Positions 11,457 through 21,715 of a stretch of 64,000 nt of DNA are shown here, piece after piece. Source of the DNA: Maratus speciosus (lineage: Eukaryota; Arthropoda; Arachnida; Araneae; Salticidae); contig OZ010786.1 in assembly GCA_963932465.1 (NCBI GenBank), forward strand, positions 442,358,619 to 442,422,618. Direction: 5' to 3'. Below the pieces are notes generated by a model. It ran no database searches, was not told the DNA's origin, and was given only the letters and a program-made list of their open reading frames with translations. The translations under genes were made by a program, and so were the position numbers. Position 1 is the first letter of the stretch, and each line of letters begins with the position of its first letter.

Positions 11457-12602
11457 AATTTAGTATGTTATCTTAAACGTGTCAGTGGAATGCAAAAGGT
11501 TAAACGTTTTATCATCGAACCAGTTTTTTTCCTTGGTTATTGCATGTTAATAATTAACCAATTCAACGTTTGACCAGAGATAACTCGAGGGTAGAAGCAC
11601 TATTTCCCTATACTCATCGTAGGTGAAGTGCATCAGACTAGGACTGAAATAGATGACACCAAATTTGACGACAAAATAGCGAGTAAATTATGGTCATACA
11701 CCAAATTAGGTTATTCAGGGTGTGAGACAGTAAAAAACGTACGTTCCTTTAAATTTCCAATTAGAAAGTTATCACTATTTCTTATTAAAAATCTATGTCT
11801 AATATTTTTATTCGGTTTCAAAAACTTTCTACGATTATTCACAGAATTTGTAATATTTTTCTGCCATTAAATAAGTTGAAAAAATACATTAGAAGATTGT
11901 GATATAATTGTAAGCTTCCTGAGACTGCCACTGGATTGCGACTTTTGCTCTTCAGTGCATTTTGCACCCCAAAATTAAGATTATTCTTTCATGTTTCGCT
12001 TGGTAATGATTAAAGAGTATAATAATAAACTAATAAACGTAAAATAATAAGCATGATTCATAAAAAATAAACAACCATTTCCTATAGAAAAAAATATGTA
12101 GCATAGGACGCTTAAGTTTTTAAAAATAATTATTATATAGCATTTATTTTCTAACCTATCGAGAATATGTCACCGACAGACACATCGATTTTAAATAAAT
12201 ACAAATATCGCTCAACCGCAAGAAAAGGACATATCTAGCAAAAAATAATTTTGCGTTTTATTCCACTAATAGGTCTGTCACAGGTGCGTCTTGCTACACA
12301 AACAGTTTCATAAGTGTAGTTATACGGAAAATCACTTTATTACGCAATATGTCCATTTGTGACTACAGAAGAGGGTTGGATTATGTAGGGAGTTAAAATT
12401 ACCCAATCCTCCAAACCTCATCTTACGTCTTCATTCTTAAGGGTTTTATGCTTTTATGCACGTTTTTATACCTGCATGCAGAGTTAAGTACTGTAATTTC
12501 ATGTTACAGTAAAATCATGCATATTTTATTTTGCCGAGATGTGTCACTTTTATTGCGGGTGAGCGAAATATACTATTGAATATTTCAACCAGTGTTGTCA
12601 GT
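11457..12602. other. unassigned non-coding DNA
   Basis: No gene recognised. The open frame at 11628-11870 has no domain and no supporting context. Confidence 0.4.
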
Positions 12603-12606
12603 TTAA

Positions 12607-12835
12607 CACGTTCACGCCGACGCGGTGGGTCACACTCGACTGTCTCAGAGTTGTCACGTTTCCGGCTTTTTGCACACCACTATTATTTTAGAGAAAATGT
12701 TGTTCCTTTAAATCGCCCAATTGTTCTAATTAAATAAAACAACATTTTCTGTATTAAAATACTGGTATCCAAAAAGCTGGAGACTTTGCAGCTCTGAGAG
12801 AGTCGAGTGTGACCCACCGCGCCAGCGTGAACGTG
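12607..12835. mobile_element. TTAA-flanked MITE with CACGTTCACGC ends
   Basis: TTAA occurs at 12603-12606 and 12836-12839. The left end reads CACGTTCACGCCGACGCGG then TGGGTCACACTCGACT. The right end is its near-perfect complement, with about 40 matching bases. It is the same family as the larger element at 59754-60352. The 68-residue open frame across the left half is a shadow of the inverted repeat. Confidence 0.85.
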
Positions 12836-12989
12836 TTAAACAGACAGTATAAAAATGGAGACCAATTGGTCTTCATTTTTATTCAGAAAATTCGAGTTCA
12901 CACCAGAAATAAAGAATAGTGTTTTATGGTTTATATTATCAGAGTTATTTATCGATTAGAAACAATAAAAATCCCCTTTCGAAATCTCT

Positions 12990-13515
12990 TATATGAATTT
13001 GAAATTTCGGATAAAATGTGGATGTCAAATTAGCAACCCAGATTCCAACTTTCAAAATAATCAAAAATATCAAAACACATTATACGCCAAAATCGAAACA
13101 TTGATTAATATTTTTAAATTAAATTTGTATTTACATTTAAATTTTAGACTACTCAACATTCACCAAGAACAGGATAAAACAACAAAAATTGAATTGACCG
13201 AGATACAAAATAAAATCATACTCAAAATTATTTAATACTTCAAAAGAAATAAAAAATCCTTAAACCATTTTAAAATTCTGCCCTAAAATACTAACCACGA
13301 AAACAGCGGAAAAATAAACATCATTAACTTGAAAAATTGAAATTTTTGTTGCAACAGATGCTGTTACGTGTAGGTATCTCTGTTGGGCGAAATTGCATAT
13401 CTACGTCTTCTGGAACACGAGAAGCAGAAAAGAAAAATTGAAAATGTCATTTGTTAAAAGTAAAATTTCATTTCGTTTACAAATTTTAAGAGATGTATTT
13501 TTATAATGCGTGCAC
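12990..13515. repeat. dispersed repeat block, copy 1 of 4
   Basis: The core at about 13262-13515 contains CATTAACTTGAAAAATTGAA followed by a TGCTGTTACGTGT-like phrase, a CTTCTGG region and AAAAGTAAAATTTCATTTCG. Recognisably similar blocks occur near 16321-16570, 25468-25750 and 33820-34095 in the same orientation. They differ by an estimated fifth to a quarter of positions. No conserved reading frame runs through all copies. Confidence 0.6.
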
Positions 13516-14035
13516 GAATGTATTGTTTAAAACATAAATTTTAATAATATTTGTTTTGTGAATTATTTAGACAGAAACAAATTTATTTAATCATTATTTA
13601 TAATGGATTTAATAATCTTGTTTTAGTTTACACTCCAAACAATCTAATACGAACTCGCAAATGCTATGTTATTTTTCCCACCACTATTTTTCAAAGGAAA
13701 ATTTTGCTTCAATTAGAGTACAGACTTCTAAAGCCTTTCGACGTGGCAGTTTCGATATGCACTTTGTGACTAACTACCAACTCCTTAATAATATGCCTAT
13801 GGGATGACGCAGAAATAGCTGCTGTTATAGGTGGATTTTTTCTGCATTTGTTCGGCCCAAAGCCGTTAAATATTAAGCCTGATCAGATGAATGGAAGATA
13901 TTTCGCAAGTTGACAATAGCGTCCTCTAACATCCAATGTTCTTTTTTTCATAATATAAAAAGAAAAGTTTACACCTGAAAAATTAAAAAGAAAAATTATT
14001 AAATATTATTCCAAAACCAATCCGAATAAATAAAT

Positions 14036-14068
<33 letters not shown>

Positions 14069-14548
14069 CGAAATCAGAAACTTGCGCTGATCTACGAGCA
14101 GTGCGATGGACTATTTAGTCTAAGAACGGTTGTTGAACTATTCTGTTTACCTCCGGCGTTTTTTTCTTTTTTATAACTTTCGCTAGGAGAGGAACGTGGC
14201 GCTCATGAATCCGAACAAAATTTACATAATCTACATTTGCAGGTCATTTCTGTTTTGCACACCGGCCGTAAGACGGCGCTAGTGTATGTTAACAAATTTA
14301 ATACATAGTGAACACGCTCAAAGTATAACCGCTCTGGTTCGATCCCTTGAACACTAATGCCAGTATTTTCTAAAAGTATTATAAATACTCAGCCTTTTTT
14401 AATATAAAAAAAATGTGGGAGATAGATATTTTTAGAAAGTGCAGTTATTCAACTTTTAGGGACCACACAAATGTCGAAAAAAAATACATCGTGTCAAAAA
14501 AAAAAAAAAAAAAAAAGGTCAGATGCCATTTTTGAGTTAGCGCGTAAG
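13516..14548. other. unassigned non-coding DNA
   Basis: No gene recognised. Poly-A runs occur near 14038-14066 and 14498-14516. GGTTCGATCCC at 14337 matches a pol III B box, but no A box lies at the right distance. Confidence 0.4.
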
Positions 14549-14817
14549 TTTGGTATTCAAAGGGCGTGGTACTAGCATGTATTTATGCGGCGGCGTTACG
14601 TGTCCTAAAGTTAAATAGAGCGAAGATGCTATTCAGTAAAAGTGGTGCTGAAATATGTGGTAGCAATAAATACCAATAACAAGCATAATAAAAGAAATAC
14701 ACAAAACGAGAGGCACAATAAAGTAATTTTTTTTTTTTTTTTTTTTGTAAAAAAACAAACAGAAAAAAAACGATGAATTTATATTTTTCATCTTAAATTC
14801 CATTAATGAATATTCGT
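14549..14817. repeat. 268-bp direct repeat, copy 1
   Basis: The block from TTGGTATTCAAAGGGCGTG to TTAATGAATATTCG recurs at 15218-15483 nearly unchanged, the poly-T run apart. It contains ATTTATGCGGCGGCGTTACG and an internal T run preceded by CACAATAAAGTAA. Flanks differ, so this is a mobile or duplicated block of unknown family and not part of a larger duplication. Confidence 0.8.
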
Positions 14818-14940
14818 AGACGTTTAAAAAATAAACATTAATTGGTATTTATATCTCAAGTAATCTAAAGTCCCTCGCTTCGGGAAAATCAACAATATAC
14901 AGAACGACAATGAAAAGAAATTTACAGAGCAGTCCTTTAA

Positions 14941-15714
14941 CCCTAGAACTACCGAAAAGTTTACCGGAATATTATAAAAAAATATTGTACACCGGAATTT
15001 TTATTTAAAACAACTGTTCGTTTTCGAAAGTCACGCCTGGCACTCTGAGACAATTCTACTATCAAAAGGGGTGTTACTCTGCGATGGGTATTTTCCGACG
15101 TTCTAATTCGGCGTTCACTTGTACTCACTTGTCTCTAAGATTGGCAATCAGCTAAACGCAGCTAAAGAAACTCAGCTCATCGCTATTTTGATAAAATCAA
15201 AGAAGACTGATGCATTGGTATTCAAAGGGCGTGAGACTAGCATGTATTTATGCGGCGGCGTTACGTGTCCTAAAGTTAAATAGAGCGAAGATGCTATTCA
15301 GTAAAAGTGGTGCTGAAATATGTGGTAGCAATAAATACCAATAACAAGCATAATAAAAGAAATACACAAAACGAGAGGCACAATAAAGTAATTTTTTTTT
15401 TTTTTTTTTTTTTTGTAAAAAAACAAACAGAAAAAAAACAATGAATTTATATTTTTCATCTTAAATTCCATTAATGAATATTCGGTGTACACGTCAATAG
15501 AATAATATAGTCGTAGTTATTTTATTAAATTTTTCAGTCATGCTGAAAAGAGTGGAGGGTTTTGCTTCCTGAAAACAAATAGTATTTAAATTTTTTATTT
15601 AACTTATTTTTGTTTAGGTTATACGTTTATTTTATTTTAAAGAAATTTTTGATTTGAATAAATATTTTGAATGTACCTGCCGTGTAAATTGGACATGTCT
15701 GGTAGGCGGAAGGT
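14941..15714. mobile_element. TTAA-flanked element containing the second 268-bp block
   Basis: TTAA at 14937-14940 and 15715-15718 flanks CCCTAGAACTACCGAAAAG and TGGTAGGCGGAAGG. The two end types match those of the element at 30488-30687 in the opposite order (CCCTCCGTCTACCAGACGG, and CCGGTAGATCTAGGG), so they belong to one family. The interior is interrupted by the duplicated block at 15218-15483. Confidence 0.65.
15218..15483. repeat. 268-bp direct repeat, copy 2
   Basis: Near-identical to 14549-14817, at a distance of 669 bp and in the same orientation. The minus-strand open frame at 15298-15492 is created by this block and its poly-T tract, and I do not regard it as a gene. Confidence 0.8.
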
Positions 15715-15718
15715 TAAC

Positions 15719-16320
15719 ATAAGTTAGGTATTGAAACACGTCAATAATTCTTATTAAAACACTATCAGATCAGCATAATTCTATTTACAGTCAATGTTAA
15801 TTTCTATATTTCAGACAGCAGAAAAATGAAAAGTCAAGAAAACAAACAAACATAAAATGAACTAGATACAAAATAAATCATACATAGATGTATTTCACTC
15901 TGTATAATAATTAAAATTATTAACAATAACTAAAAGCATTCTCTTCTAAAAACAGCTATAAAAATACAAATTAAGTTATTAAAATTAAAAAATTAAAATG
16001 TATATATGTTTCAAACTATATTATCAACAACAACAACAAATAAAACAAAAACAATTGATATGAGAACACGCAGAAAAATGTAAATTTATTTTATCATGAA
16101 CAAAACTTATTTGATGTAATCAAAAACATCAATCATTTTCAAATATTTCCCTTAGAATATTTAATGTCCGAATAGCGATTAAGCTTTTAAAATTAAATTT
16201 CAAATTATATGTATAATTCAGTTTATCCAAATAACAGCAGCAACGAGGAAACAACAACAAAAAAAATCAGCTTGAAACAAAATATAATCTTAAAAAATAT
16301 ATTTAATATTACAAGCCAAA
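15719..16320. other. unassigned AT-rich DNA
   Basis: No gene recognised. The last few hundred bases resemble the sequence upstream of the repeat blocks at 13262 and 33820, so the duplicated unit may begin here. Confidence 0.35.
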
Positions 16321-16570
16321 TATAAAATAAAAAAACTTTTGAATAATTCTGCCGTACAAAAGTAACCTCGAAAAAACAAATAGAAAAATACACATCATTA
16401 ACTTGAAAAATTTAAGTTTATGTTCAGGGTATGCTGCTACGTGTCTGCATTTCGGTTGGAAGGAATTATAATTAAATTCTGCTTCTTCTGAAATAAAGGA
16501 CAGAAAATAAAATTCAAAAAGGCCTTTTGTCAAAAGTAAAATTTCATTTTGTCTTCGTTTCAAAGGTTAA
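16321..16570. repeat. dispersed repeat block, copy 2 of 4
   Basis: It shares CATTAACTTGAAAAATTTAA, a GCTACGTGTCTGCATTTCGG phrase and AAAAGTAAAATTTCATTTTG with the blocks near 13262, 25468 and 33820. The minus-strand open frame at 16309-16563 is not kept open in the other copies, so I do not call it a gene. Confidence 0.6.
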
Positions 16571-16678
16571 CCTTTTGATTACACACCAGGACTGAGCGAC
16601 TATTCCTTTATTCAGTCGCACCGCAATTTACAAAAGAGATTCTTTGTCGAAGATTACTCTTGGAAATGTCCTAGTACA

Positions 16679-16860
16679 GGGGTGGCAAACTTGCTCACAT
16701 TCGCGTGCCAATTTTTAGCAAAAAAGATTTTACATTACCACGGCGTGCCAACAAATGAAAAAAAAATAATGGATTAAAATATTTGAATTTTTTTTTAAAG
16801 AGAAATAAAAAAGAACACATTTGGGTAAAACCAATTTCCTTTGTGCTTTTCAAGATTTTT
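16679..16860. mobile_element. single hAT-like element end
   Basis: CAGGGGTGGCAAACTTGCTC followed by a GCGTGCCAA phrase and a second GGCGTGCCAAC resembles hAT termini of the CAGGGGTG class. I found no matching right terminus. The text near 16835-16855, read on the minus strand, resembles 22143-22190 (GAAAAGCACA.., ACCCA..TGGG). A 5.5-kb decayed element between these points is therefore possible but unproven. Confidence 0.4.
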
Positions 16861-17010
16861 TTTCGTCATTTATTATTATCTAGATTTTACTAAATAACAA
16901 TAATATTGTTTAAATATATATTTAAGCTGCACAAAATTAGCACCGCACAGATAAAAATCAATTTTACAATTAAAATATAACCTTGCAAAGTCATATCTAG
17001 CGTGAAAAAT

Positions 17011-18198
17011 GTAACGTCTGTTACTGGACAGTATTTGCTTAATTTATGATACAAATATTTCAGCAAAAAATATAACTTTTATGTATTACTTTAGCAAAAA
17101 TGTCGTTCAGTTCAAAATAATGGTTTTAGAAAGATGAATAATAAATAACAAAATTTAATTATCATTTCATGTCTGATTTTATCTCGTGTAGAAAAAAAAC
17201 TAAGTTAAAGTTCATAATTACCTCTTATTTTAGTTTTAAAGAAAATATTTTTTAAATTGTATTTAAAGTACATGACATATTCTTTGTTTTAAATACATTT
17301 GGTTTATTATCATTTTGCAGTTATTAAAAAGAAATAGAAAATTTTTTCAAGTAACAGAGGTTAAATCCAGTAACAGAGGTTACAAAAATTTACAAGATGT
17401 AAACGAACTGACATTTTAGCAACTAACAAAGACACACTGAATAAACCAGGCATAATTTTACTTTCCAAACAAATTTCCACAAATTTTTAACACGGCAATT
17501 ATTTTCCAAATACGTCAAAACAGGGTGGGAAAACTTGTAAATTAATCTGCCCCCTTTCTGTACTACAGTTAACATGAACAAACATTTTTGGATCTGTTCG
17601 AACTGTATGTATGCAATATCACTGGCATCTAATTTAAAAGTAGATAATGCATCATCACAAGCTTTCAAAAACATAACTTGCACTTCACCATCTTCGAAAT
17701 CATCTTGTGTAACGGCTATGTAGTAATACTTCATTTTTCTCTTTTTTTTTCAGTTACAAATTCTACTAGTATGTATGTTCCTTTAATTATTTTATCTAGC
17801 GTTTTTTCTTTAGTTTAATTTTCTTCAACAGTAGATTCAAGAACTTGAAAACTTGTTTTCCTAGGAGACATTTTTAGATCTGGAAAATACTACAAATAAA
17901 TAATACATGCTACTGCCAAAATAAATGTAAATAAGTGATAAGAATGACAATAAATACCGCAAAACATGTATATTTTGGGATAAAATGTAACCTCTGTTAT
18001 TTGTATGTAACATCTGTTACCAAAATTGGTAACAGAGGTTACATTTAAGCAAAAACAATTTTTTTTCTTAAATAATAATATTCTAAAAAATAAATATGTT
18101 ACTTATATAAACTTATTTTACTTAGTGTTTTGTAATTTAAAGAGAAATTTTATTTTTAAAACAATATTTAAACCTAAAATTGGAGTAACAGAAGTTAC
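17011..18198. promoter_or_regulatory. cluster of 14-bp GTAAC-N4-GTTAC sites
   Basis: Palindrome-like sites with half-sites GTAAC and GTTAC four bases apart occur at 17011, 17370, 18007, 18029 and 18185. One-mismatch versions occur at 17351 and 17987, and an outlying one at about 21768. The spacer is usually AGAG/CTCT (GTAACAGAGGTTAC). Symmetry and spacing suggest binding sites for a dimeric DNA-binding protein. They surround the minus-strand relic at 17423-17870. Function is inferred from pattern only. Confidence 0.5.
17423..17870 (-). pseudogene. decayed transposon-type protein fragment
   Basis: Read on the minus strand, an ATG at about 17870 starts MSPRKTSFQVLESTVEEN, followed directly by an in-frame stop. 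The frame then continues with LDKIIKGTYILVEFVTEKK up to a run of nine A's, where a one-base shift is needed. It then reads on from KMKYYYIAVTQDDFEDGEVQ through FSHPV to the stop at 17423. The pattern (KGTYILVEF, DDGEVQVMFLK-like strand, IQFEQI, then a Y-F-HPV ending) resembles a small C-terminal domain I associate with arthropod transposon-derived proteins, but I cannot name the family. One nonsense codon and one frameshift make it non-functional as read. It lies inside the GTAAC-N4-GTTAC cluster. Confidence 0.5.
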
Positions 18199-18339
18199 AA
18201 AGAGAAAACACACTCACCTTAGAACTTCATAATATTGCTCTATACTCTAAACATGTGGCAGACAAAGTGAAAATGGCACTTGACTTCTATTCTAGTAGAA
18301 AGTTCTTTGAGCAATACAGATTAGTAGCGCCCTCACTCT

Positions 18340-18480
18340 AAATTAAAATGTCTGAAATTCAGACACTTAAGTGTCTGAAACGGTGTGTTCAATTTTCAGA
18401 CATTTTAAAATGTCTGAATTTTTTCAGACATTTTTTGTGTCTGAATTTCAGACACTTCAAACGTCTTAATAGCATCCATT
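18340..18480. repeat. array of GTCTGA/TCAGAC palindromes
   Basis: About eight GTCTGAA or TTCAGAC words are packed into 140 bp, forming short palindromes such as GTCTGAAATTCAGAC and CACTTAAGTGTCTG. A related array using GTCTTA/TAAGAC words is at 21483-21715. They could be subterminal protein-binding repeats of a transposon or a foldback structure. Confidence 0.6.
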
Positions 18481-18648
18481 TTTTTTTCAAGCATCATACG
18501 TAGCCATGTTTGACCACGTTGAATCCTGGAAAAATATTTGGCTGGGGTCCTGCCCCCTCCCCCTTCCCCCCCTCCCCCCTATAGCCTGATTTTTTTGGTG
18601 TTCTCAATTTTGGTATGCAATTTTTGTTAAGCTGATAATTTAAATCTT

Positions 18649-18815
18649 TTACGACATTTTACTGATTATAATCAATATTTTGAACTTCAGGAGTAGAACA
18701 AGATTAAAACTAAAAATATTTATCTAAATATTAGATTTTTTAAATTTGTTTTATTTTTAATCTTATTTTACTTTAAAAGTTCAAAATATTGATTATAATC
18801 AGTACAATTTCGAAA
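18649..18815. repeat. inverted repeat
   Basis: ACTGATTATAATCAATATTT at the left is complemented by AATATTGATTATAATCAGTA at the right, with further matches inward (AGATTAAAA, TTTTTAATCT). Related text (TTATAATCAGTG) recurs near 19623. This is a small foldback repeat with no coding capacity. Confidence 0.65.
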
Positions 18816-19316
18816 CAGATTTAAAACATAAGCTTTACAAATATTGCACATCAAATTTGTGGGCACTAAAATCGTAGGGGGGGCGGGGCACGGCCCAGTA
18901 TGCCCATTCTTTAATTAAGAAGTTCTTTTGAAAAAAATGCAACCCTGCATTATTGTTATCTAAATTGAGATGTCCGGTACTCGGGGGTATCCGTTGTGGA
19001 GGTTAATGGACATTCCCGAATAGCTGAAGCATCTATTTAGCGAATACTTTTTTAATCCGCATGGCATACATATTTGTATATTTTTACCTCACAAAAGCAG
19101 ACATCTCCGATTATCGGACAAATTCAACGGCAAGGGCTATTGATGGCTTTTAAAGTACATGGATAAATATATATATTTCTTATAATCTTGTCCTACTCTA
19201 CTTCATATAATTTAAAAATAGATTTTTTAAAAATTTATATTGCCACATAGGCAATTTTACATATATATCAGATGATAATCACAACTATGAATAAATAAAT
19301 AAATATTCTACTTTAT
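18816..19316. other. unassigned non-coding DNA with pogo-like fragments
   Basis: A region near 18962-19135 contains GAGATGTCCGGTACTCGGGG and, inverted, ATCTCCGATTATCGGAC. It looks like a worn relative of the pogo-type element at 3136. No gene recognised. Confidence 0.4.
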
Positions 19317-19536
19317 CCCTTTGCACTCGAGGGCTCCGGAGCGGAGCCATTTAAAATTTGTCTTCAAACTCGAGGGCTCCTCTACGGAGACAATGCAAAT
19401 AATTTTGTGATACCTGTCTAGAAAAGCCAAGATTACATGGTATCACAAAATTATTTGCATTGTCTCCGTAGCGGAGACCTCGAGTTTGAAGATAAATTTT
19501 AAATGGCTCCGCTCCGGAGCCCTCAAGTGCAAAGGG
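19317..19536. mobile_element. long-hairpin MITE
   Basis: Almost the whole 220 bp is one inverted repeat. The left arm starts CCCTTTGCACTCGAGGGCTC, the right arm ends GAGCCCTCAAGTGCAAAGGG, and the arms are about 98 bp each around a loop of about 24 bp. TTAA follows at 19537-19540 and TTAT precedes at 19313-19316, so a TTAA duplication with one changed base is likely. The transcript would form a long stem. Confidence 0.8.
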
Positions 19537-19540
19537 TTAA

Positions 19541-20099
19541 TATTGAGAAAAAATTACTTCGGTGCTTTGTTTATTTATATTTTGTGTTTTTAATCTGGTC
19601 CTACTCTAAAAGTTCAAAACTTTAATTATAATCAGTGCAAGATTTAAGGTATCAGCTTTACGAAAATTTCGTACAAAATCCCCCCCCCCCCCCACCCCGA
19701 AAAAAAAAATGAAAATCCTTATCGTTTAAAAATTAGATTTTTTAAAAATTTATATTGCCACATTGGCTTATTGTTATCATTCCTATTAAACACTTTTCAT
19801 TAGATATTAGATATCTTTAAAGCAAAATAAAGCCGCAAAAAAAGAAGTTACCACATAATCACTATGATACACACTTGCGATGCTTATCAGTAAAGTCTAA
19901 TGGGAAAATGACCTTCGAAGTGAAATATATTTTCTACACGCAGCAAAATCAAAATAAACAAATGATTTCCTTTTTCCTGACTGGGTTATTTACATCTATG
20001 TTTCAAAGTCAAAAGCTTTGCACATTTAATCTACTCGGTAAAAGATTTAATAGCTTTAGAAATATATCTAAGAAATATTTGAGATAAATATTCTTTTTC
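19541..20099. other. unassigned non-coding DNA
   Basis: It contains a poly-C tract near 19681-19694 and a second copy of the phrase ATTTTTTAAAAATTTATATT seen near 19216. No gene recognised. The frame at 19875-20087 has no domain. Confidence 0.4.
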
Positions 20100-20104
20100 A
20101 ATTA

Positions 20105-20280
20105 CAGGGTTCGTACGGGTGCTTGAATTTTATGACTGAGAAATTCTTCGGTACCAGTATTTTCTTATGAAAATCTCCCCTGAAATAGTGCGAAATTTCG
20201 TTCGTTTGAACTAGATTTATTTTTCTATAAAAGAATTCTGATATTGGTCCTTGAAAATAACGGTACCCGTACGAACCCTG
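20105..20280. mobile_element. MITE with CAGGGTTCGTACGGGT ends
   Basis: CAGGGTTCGTACGGGT at the left and ACCCGTACGAACCCTG at the right are perfect 16-bp inverted repeats. AATTA flanks both sides (20100-20104, 20281-20285), a possible 5-bp target duplication. It is 176 bp and non-coding. CAGGG ends suggest hAT or a related superfamily. Confidence 0.75.
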
Positions 20281-20732
20281 AATTATATATAAATTTCATA
20301 AAAATCAATTGATTTTTTTTTCCAAAAGCGAAAGTCTATAAATATATTTTTTAGTTTCAGCTAAATATTGTTCAATTGAAAAAAAAAAAAAGGCAATCCC
20401 GAAAATCGGGATTAAAATTGAAGCGGGAGCCCGGGATATCAATCCGGGATTGTAATCCCTAGCTAGGAAGTAAGAAAGCTTTATGAGATCTTTCAAAGTT
20501 TTTTTTTTTCTATTTCCTTGTGGTCGTTTAGTATGAGATAAACATTAGTCATTGAAACTAAGAACTGCCATATTGAAAACAAAACAAAACAAGGGAATGA
20601 ACTTAACTTTTAAATATGTCTGTTTTTTAGTGATGTTATTACTTTAAATTTGAGAAAAAAGATGAGAATAAATAATACATAATTTGTAATAAAAGACAAC
20701 GTCATAAATTAAAAAATATATATACTTCTAGA

Positions 20733-20768
<36 letters not shown>

Positions 20769-21482
20769 TTGTGCAAAAAGATTCAAAACTAATTAAATTC
20801 CATGTAAGATTTTGTTTAGTACAATAAATAAAATCATAAAAGACACTAATTTTAGTACTATAAAGAAATTATAACACTTACTTAAATCGCTGTTTGCAAG
20901 AGGTAAGAAAAATTCCTCGATTTGAAATTTTAAAAACTACCACAACCACAGTGAGGAAGAAAGACTTGCACCAGTTTAAAAGGTAATAACATAATACATC
21001 CGACTAGCCATATTTAAAGAATGAGATGTTTCATCCTCAAAACAGGACCTGCCAGACAAAAGTTTCTTTTTTTTTTTGCCAGCTTCGACAGGACGAAGAT
21101 GAATAACACAATATTATTGATATAAATTAATACGAGTTAACACTAAGCCCATTGCAGACGCTTTGTAGAATTTCCGGGTGTAATCTTCAACCGTCGTCTA
21201 CTTCTGTTCTGTGTCTATCCCGCCCTTATATCGACGACAACTTCTAAGAGACATTTGATGTCGAGCACACACGTCAGATGTATGTATTCAATACATAAAT
21301 AATCCAAGTTAATACGAATTAAAATCACAGTACTTCATATTTCGCAAAAAACGAATTAAAATACACGCGTACATAAAAACAAACTTCGTTTGAATTACAA
21401 CGTATACCACTTCGAAGGAAGACATCTAAAGCGCGTGCGCAACTGGGAGTGCGAGTGCCCCCTGGTGGTTATTGCGTCGGAA
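20281..21482. other. non-coding DNA with ATT microsatellite
   Basis: A cluster of ATCCCG/CGGGAT short palindromes lies near 20395-20455. An (ATT)n microsatellite runs from about 20733 to 20767. No gene recognised. Confidence 0.5.
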
Positions 21483-21715
21483 GAATCAAAACGTCTTAAA
21501 TTAAGACACGTTTAAAGCAATGAAGTGTCTTAAAATAAGACGTTTGCGGATATTTTAGACATTATTCTCAGTTCATTTGCACCATGGTCATAGTAAGACA
21601 CGTATGTATCTTAAATTAAGACATCTATAATGTCTGAATTTTCAGATTAAGACACTTAAGTGTCTAAAATTCTTTTTCAGTCACATATGTGTCTAAATTT
21701 AAGACGCTTCTATTT
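21483..21715. repeat. array of GTCTTA/TAAGAC palindromes
   Basis: Repeated words GTCTTAAATTAAGAC, TGTCTTAAAATAAGACG, ATCTTAAATTAAGACAT and CACTTAAGTGTCT form a cluster of short palindromes. They are related to the GTCTGA array 3 kb upstream. The array ends about 50 bp before another GTAACAGAGGTTTC site at 21768. Confidence 0.6.

Noticed and set aside
14337..14347. Pol III B box GGTTCGATCCC
   Set aside because: No A box at suitable distance and no SINE body or tail, so probably chance.
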